From the NCBI RefSeq assembly GCF_013055795.1, contig NZ_JABETO010000013.1, positions 117,786 to 181,785 on the forward strand: DNA of 64,000 bases, written 5' to 3'. Source of the DNA: Streptomyces sp. I05A-00742 (lineage in GTDB: Bacteria; Actinomycetota; Actinomycetes; Streptomycetales; Streptomycetaceae). Both the position numbers and the translations under genes were made by a program. This document shows, one piece after another, positions 59,920-64,000 of the stretch (the stretch's first letter is position 1; every line of letters begins with the position of its first letter). The notes below the pieces were generated by a model, which saw only the letters and a program-made list of their open reading frames with translations, ran no database searches and was not told the DNA's origin.

Positions 59920-60770
59920 CCGGCCGCGAACTCCCGCGAGCCCTCGGGGGCGTCCATGTTTCCGGTGCCGATGGCCGCCACCCGCCAGAGGCGGTCGGCG
60001 ATCTCCAGGGTGTCGCCGACGCGGGCGTCGTGGTAGGACGCGTCCTCGCCGTCCCTCCGGGAGGCGACGGCGATGTCGGCGCGGTCCGGGCGGCCCTGGA
60101 TGTCCGAGACGACCACGCTGATGCCGTCGGCCCCGAACTGTGTGTGCGGTACGTGCCAGCGCAGCCGCCAGCGGCCGTCGACGGTGTCCGGCCAGCCGCG
60201 GTCGTCCCTTCCCCGCGCGGTTTCCCGTGCGGTGGGAGAGGGCGACGGCGCGGCGTCCGCCGGGTTCTTCGGGGTGAGCACGACACGGTAGGCGCAGATC
60301 TGCCGGACCGTGTAGGAGTGTCCCTTGACGGTGATCTCCTGCCGGGGCGCCACGGTCAGGTGGCGGCCCTCGTGGCGGTCCAGGGGCGTCTCGCCCTCGG
60401 CCAGCACGGCCGTGCGGGACCGGCCGTCCGCGCGGGCCTCCGTGTACGCGACAGCGGTGCCGCCCAGCCGTGCCGTGCCGCCCCTGAGGATCCGGATGCC
60501 GCCGATCCCCGGGCTTCCGTCCTTGTCCCCGTCGCACAGGGGGCCCTTGTCCGGCGGGGGAGCGGTCACCTTCTCCGCCCGGGCGGAGGGCCGGGACAGC
60601 GTGTCGGTCCCGCCGGAGGAGGTGCAGGCCGTCGCGAGCAGTGCCGCGCACACTCCGGTGGTGATGCGTGCGAGGTGTGCGCGAGTGCGGGCGCCGCCCT
60701 GGGGGTTCGCGGGTTGCGGGGAAATCGCCGGTACTCCTGTGGTGGGGCCTTTATGACGGGCCGGCAACAT
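59892..60770 (-). CDS. Lipoprotein of unknown function
   Basis: About 292 residues. A basic N-terminus and hydrophobic stretch end in the lipobox LATAC near residue 49 (ITTGVCAALLATACTSS). The body is beta-rich with no recognised domain: IRILRGGTARLGGTAVAYTE, EITVKGHSYTVRQICAYRV, RWRLRWHVPHTQFGADGISV and DTLEIADRLWRVAAIG. Two Cys residues remain in the mature part. The ATG at 60770 gives a rather long pre-lipobox region, so a later start is possible. It converges on the DUF5995-like gene with a 28-bp overlap. Confidence 0.65.
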   Translation of the reverse strand: MLPARHKGPTTGVPAISPQPANPQGGARTRAHLARITTGVCAALLATACTSSGGTDTLSRPSARAEKVTAPPPDKGPLCDGDKDGSPGIGGIRILRGGTARLGGTAVAYTEARADGRSRTAVLAEGETPLDRHEGRHLTVAPRQEITVKGHSYTVRQICAYRVVLTPKNPADAAPSPSPTARETARGRDDRGWPDTVDGRWRLRWHVPHTQFGADGISVVVSDIQGRPDRADIAVASRRDGEDASYHDARVGDTLEIADRLWRVAAIGTGNMDAPEGSREFAAGYVDLRSME

Positions 60771-61360
60771 ATCCCAGGGATCCGGACCCGATGACTTCGG
60801 AGGGCAGGCATGTGCGGGTGTTCCCGGCGTCGACGGAGGAAGGAAAGGCGGAGGTGTCGTGAAAGCCGTCACAGTATTCCGGGACTTCAGTACGTGCCGC
60901 GCGCCCCGCAATTCCCGCGAACGGGATGAATTCCGGCTCATGCCGCCTTCCTGCGCCGGACCGGAGGGCCCCGGGCGGCTCACGGCCCTTGCCCTGACGC
61001 CGATATGACCGATCGCACACGGGACGAGCCGCCGGCCGGGGCGGTCCGCCTCCGGCGGGGAGGACAGCCGAGCAGGTGGGTGAGTGGCTGCCGGAGTCGG
61101 CCGTCGGGCATCCCGACGACGCCGAAGTGGCTGTCGGTCGCCTGGGCCCGGAGGCGGAGGCCGTCCCGTTCCGCGAGCGCGGTCCCGGCCGCCCCGGGAT
61201 GCCGGCGGAAGACCACCGCGGAGCCCTGCGGACGTTCCTCGGACTGCTCGTCACGGCGAGCAACGCCCCTTACGCGCACGCCAATACCGAACGACCGACA
61301 GGCATTACCCGGGGAATCCCGAAGAAACCGTGTGAGGAATTCCGGATTCCGAGCCCCCGC
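60771..61360. other. 590-bp gap, no gene assigned
   Basis: Both strands show high third-position GC around 60980-61280, so a small gene is possible on either, for example minus 61279-60980 or plus 61076 onward. Neither has a ribosome-binding site or a recognisable motif, and the two cannot both be real. The rest holds nothing notable. Confidence 0.4.
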
Positions 61361-61834
61361 TCACGGACGGGTGCCCCGATGCCGTGCCGCCGCCGCGTCC
61401 GCGAGAATGCCCGCCACCTCGGCGGAGAGGTTCAGATGACCGGCCAGCCACGCGGCGTCCCGCCCGCGCAGGGCCAGGACCCAGGCGGTGCGGAGCCGGT
61501 TCAGGGTCGCCTCGTCCGGCGCCGGGAGGCACGGACGGAGGGCGTCCAGCGGGAAGCTGTCCCGTGTCGCGGCGTCGAACAGCGTCCCGCCCGCGAGCGG
61601 CGGTTCCGGGCGCCGGTACGGCCGCCGGGGGTGGTGGCACAGGACGAAGGACGTCACCGCGACGGCGGCGAGGGCGGCGCCCAGGGCCACGGTGGCCAGC
61701 GGCCAGTCGCCCACCGGCGTCAGGCGCAGGGCCAGTGTCTCCAGCACCACGAGGGTGGCCACGGCGATCGCGGCCAGGCCGTCGCGCGGGTGCGGACGGG
61801 GTGCGGTCCGCGCGGGTGTCCTGATCCTCTCCAT
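61361..61834 (-). CDS. Small membrane protein with two helices and cytoplasmic C-terminal domain
   Basis: A 157-residue protein. Two hydrophobic segments (LAAIAVATLVVLETLALRL and TVALGAALAAVAVTSFVL, about residues 19-65) are followed by a soluble helical part (LRPCLPAPDEATLNRLRTAW, AAWLAGHLNLSAEVAGILAD) that resembles a small recognition-helix bundle. AAAGGAGGTC is a very strong ribosome-binding site before the ATG at 61834, so expression is likely high. No family was recognised. It is divergent from the N-acetyltransferase gene, with a 35-bp inverted repeat in between. Confidence 0.75.
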   Translation of the reverse strand: MERIRTPARTAPRPHPRDGLAAIAVATLVVLETLALRLTPVGDWPLATVALGAALAAVAVTSFVLCHHPRRPYRRPEPPLAGGTLFDAATRDSFPLDALRPCLPAPDEATLNRLRTAWVLALRGRDAAWLAGHLNLSAEVAGILADAAAARHRGTRP

Positions 61835-61954
61835 GACCGCGACCTCCTTTCGACTCCTCCCATGCTGCGCGGCCGCCCGGACGCCGCGCCCCCTCCGGCC
61901 CGGGGACGCGGCGGAGGACCGCGCCGTCACCGATCGGTGGACGCTACCGTTCCG

Positions 61955-61989
61955 CCGTCCGGTCCTAGGCCGGTCCTAGGACCGGACGG
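61955..61989. promoter_or_regulatory. 35-bp inverted repeat with CCTAGG arms
   Basis: CCGTCCGGTCCTAGG at 61955-61969 is the exact complement of CCTAGGACCGGACGG at 61975-61989, with a 5-bp centre. It lies in the 335-bp divergent region between the small membrane gene and the N-acetyltransferase gene and contains two CTAG tetramers, which are rare in these genomes. It could be an operator or a leader hairpin. Confidence 0.75.
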
Positions 61990-62169
61990 GAACGGCGTCC
62001 GCCCCCCGGGGGCGCCCTCCCGCCTACGCCCAGGAAGCGCCCCTCACCCGTCCCGCGGCGGAGGTTTCCGCAGCTCATGGCACGTAGGGTCGAGCGTGCA
62101 CCGGTTGTTGAAACAGCGATTACAACGACACGCATGACGGCGGATCCCCGGGTCCGGGAAGGTGGAGCC

Positions 62170-63024
62170 ATGACGAGGCCGAAGGCCGGAGAAGAGTGGA
62201 ACGGCGGTCTGCTCGACCTGGATGCCTATCTGGACCGCGTCGGGTACGCGGGGGAGCGGCGTCCCACCCTGGAGGTGCTGCGCGCGCTGCACCGGGCGCA
62301 CGTCACCTCGATCCCCTTCGAGAACTTCGACGCCGTCCTGGGCGTCCCGATCCCGCTCGATGTCGGGGCCGTCCAGGACAAGCTGGTGCGCCGCCGCCGC
62401 GGCGGCTACTGCTTCGAGCACGTCATCCTGTTCGCCGCCGTCCTCGAACGCCTCGGGTTCCGCTTCACCGGCATGCTGGGCCGCGTCACGCTCGGCGCGG
62501 ACAAGATCCTCCCCGCCACCCACGCCCTGCTGGCCGTGACGGCCGAGGACGACGAGCGGCGGTGGCTGTGCGACGTCGGCTTCGGCAGCGGCCCCCTGGG
62601 GCCGATCGAGCTGGCCGACGGGGTCGAGGTGGACTTCTCGGGCTGGCGGTTCCGCATGGAGCGGCGCCCCGGCGCCCACGGCGTCGAAGCGTGGTGGCTC
62701 CACCAGGACGGGCCGGACGGCTGGGTCGACCGCCACACCTTCACCCTGACCCCGCATCACACGATCGACTATGTAGTGGGCAGCCACTACGTCTCCACCC
62801 ACCCCCGCTCCCCGTTCGTCAAGCGCCCCTTCGCCCAGCGGTTCGCCCCCGACCGCCTCCTCAAGCTCGACGCCACCACCCTGACCACCGTCCTCCCCGA
62901 CGGCACGCGCACCGAACGGAAGGTCGCGCCCCACGAGTTGAGGGCCGTCCTCGACGGGGAGTTCGGCATAGCGGTGAGCGCGGAGGACCTCGCACGGCTC
63001 ATGGACCGGCCCGCAATGTCCTGA
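62170..63024 (+). CDS. Arylamine N-acetyltransferase (NAT)
   Basis: A 284-residue enzyme that moves acetyl or other acyl groups from CoA to arylamines, hydrazines or natural-product amines. The catalytic triad is visible: Cys in RRGGYCFEHV (about residue 81), His in PATHALLAV (about 118) and Asp in LCDVGFGSGP (about 137). The N-terminal AHVTSIPFENFD matches the family. GGTGGAG lies just before the ATG at 62170; earlier ATGs at 62077 and 62134 lack one. In the family, NATs act in xenobiotic acetylation and in amide formation in ansamycin pathways; nothing adjacent indicates the latter. Confidence 0.93.
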   Translation: MTRPKAGEEWNGGLLDLDAYLDRVGYAGERRPTLEVLRALHRAHVTSIPFENFDAVLGVPIPLDVGAVQDKLVRRRRGGYCFEHVILFAAVLERLGFRFTGMLGRVTLGADKILPATHALLAVTAEDDERRWLCDVGFGSGPLGPIELADGVEVDFSGWRFRMERRPGAHGVEAWWLHQDGPDGWVDRHTFTLTPHHTIDYVVGSHYVSTHPRSPFVKRPFAQRFAPDRLLKLDATTLTTVLPDGTRTERKVAPHELRAVLDGEFGIAVSAEDLARLMDRPAMS

Positions 63025-63128
63025 CCGCCCGGGGCCGCGGACGACCCGCCTTCTCGGCCTCCGGGCGAGCCCGCCCCGGCGGACGTCCGGTTGCGCCCGC
63101 CCGTAACGGGCCGAATCGTGGAAGGACC

Positions 63129-64000
63129 ATGATCCGGTGGCTGCTGCGGCACGAGGACGGTCCGCCCGCCCTGCGGCGCGCCGTCTGGGTCGTCCTGGCC
63201 GGCTGCGTCCCGTTCTCCGTTCTCCTGCACCTCGCCCACCGGCCCGTCGTCGCCCTCTACGCCGTCTTCGGCGCCCTGCCGCTCGTCCTCTTCTGCCGGG
63301 TTCCCGGCCCGCCCGCGGAGCGGAGCCGCACCCTGCTGGCCGCCCTGCCCGTCGGCTGGCTCCTGGTGTCGGCCGGGACGCTGCTCGCGGTGCACTCCTG
63401 GACGGCGGCCTGCGGCATGTTCGCCGTCGGGTTCCTGGTCTCCTTCGGCGCGGTGGGCGGGCCCCGCCTCGCCGCCCTCGCGACCGCCTACCAGCTGTAC
63501 TACGTCCTCCCGTGCTTCCCGCCCTACGCACCCGACACGCTCGGCTCCCGGCTCCTCGGACTCACCATCGGCATCGTGGCCACCGTCCTGGTCGAGCGGT
63601 TCGTGTGGCCCGAGCCGGCGCCGGAGCCGTACCGGGCCGTCCTCGGCACGGCGGTCGGCGCCGTCGCCGGGTACGCGGACGCGACCGCGGACCGGCTCGA
63701 CTCCGGCACGGGCCCGGCCGGCACGGCCGCCCCGAACGCGGGCGCCGACCGCGCGCTTGACGCCGCCCGGCCCTCCCGGGTACCCGCGGCCGAACGCCCC
63801 ACCGCGCCCTCGGTCCGCGACCGCGCCCTCAACCACGCCCACGAAGCCGTCCGCCACGTACGCGACCAGCTCGACCGGGTGTCCGCCTGCCCGGACGTGC
63901 CCCACCCGGCCGCCGCGGCACTGCTGCGCCGGACCGCGGCCGCCCTCCGCCCGTCCGCCGCCGCGCTGCGCACGGGCGGACCGCCGCCGCCCCCGGACGG
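63129..64000 (+). CDS. FUSC-like/aromatic acid exporter-type membrane protein, 3' end outside window
   Basis: The frame opens at an ATG preceded by GGAAGGA and runs without a stop to the end of the window, giving 290 residues. The first about 165 residues hold five or six hydrophobic helices in hairpin pairs (VVLAGCVPFSVLLHLAHRPV, LYAVFGALPLVLF, AALPVGWLLVSAGTLLAV, RLLGLTIGIVATVLVERFVW), the pattern of FUSC/YccS and ArAE-type permeases. The cytoplasmic part (RALNHAHEAVRHVRDQLDRV) fits the inter-repeat domain. Transport substrate unknown. Confidence 0.72.
   Translation, partial: MIRWLLRHEDGPPALRRAVWVVLAGCVPFSVLLHLAHRPVVALYAVFGALPLVLFCRVPGPPAERSRTLLAALPVGWLLVSAGTLLAVHSWTAACGMFAVGFLVSFGAVGGPRLAALATAYQLYYVLPCFPPYAPDTLGSRLLGLTIGIVATVLVERFVWPEPAPEPYRAVLGTAVGAVAGYADATADRLDSGTGPAGTAAPNAGADRALDAARPSRVPAAERPTAPSVRDRALNHAHEAVRHVRDQLDRVSACPDVPHPAAAALLRRTAAALRPSAAALRTGGPPPPPD

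Noticed and set aside
60980..61279. Minus-strand 99-residue gene
   Set aside because: Third-position GC is equally high on the opposite strand, there is no ribosome-binding site, and no family resemblance was found.

Overview
The window reads as a chromosomal segment of a Streptomyces or close relative. GC content is visibly above 70% with strong GC bias at third codon positions, GTG and TTG starts are frequent, and many genes belong to families typical of streptomycetes: WYL and MocR regulators, a trypco2-type protein, a PASTA-less Ser/Thr kinase, a DUF6777-type lipoprotein, and a ydaO-type leader in front of an NlpC/P60 hydrolase. No rRNA, tRNA or CRISPR array was seen.

Layout. 0-3 kb: the end of a possible diiron N-oxygenase gene converging on a KAS III / ACP / KAS II set, perhaps the edge of a small acyl biosynthetic cluster. 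3-15 kb: an SDR, two VOC proteins, a stand-alone UvrA-type ATPase behind a strong hairpin, a GT2 cellulose-synthase-like enzyme, and a WYL regulator divergent from an NAD(P)-binding/VOC operon with an operator-like inverted repeat between them. 14-18 kb: a secreted GH6 enzyme with a Pro-rich tail, then a divergent NHEJ-type pair (ATP-dependent ligase and LigD-type polymerase). 18-31 kb: a degenerate caspase-like protein, a TetR/DUF1348 pair with two palindromic operators, a MocR/LysE pair, a kinase plus DUF6777 lipoprotein, an esterase and an Fe(II)/2OG dioxygenase.

31.2-41.3 kb is the most interesting block, a co-directional exopolysaccharide locus. It combines an Agd3/CE18-type deacetylase, a PelF-type GT4, a polytopic membrane protein in the PelG position, a LegB-like 4,6-dehydratase, a sugar nucleotidyltransferase, an epimerase, a spherulin-4/GH135 protein and a GH114 lipoprotein. 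Bacterial Pel polymerisation parts are thus joined with homologues of the fungal galactosaminogalactan enzymes Agd3, Sph3 and Ega3. The inferred product is a partly deacetylated, hexosamine-rich polymer with its own hydrolases. A 380-bp degenerate minisatellite interrupts the locus.

41.4-51.3 kb: a c-di-AMP riboswitch and NlpC/P60 hydrolase, small housekeeping genes, a Tat-type TIM-barrel hydrolase, and a translationally coupled alpha/beta-hydrolase and MprF-like aminoacyl-lipid synthase.

51.3-59 kb is a decayed accessory island: a TetR gene and a DUF1772 gene beheaded by what looks like one deletion, a beta-propeller protein, a truncated HAD gene, HIT and P-loop kinase genes, a trypco2 gene with a broken TPR gene, a small gene frameshifted at a G8 tract, and a 1620-bp IS with perfect ends and a 5-bp target duplication. 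59-64 kb returns to ordinary genes: DUF5995-like, lipoprotein, arylamine N-acetyltransferase, and the start of a FUSC-like membrane protein.
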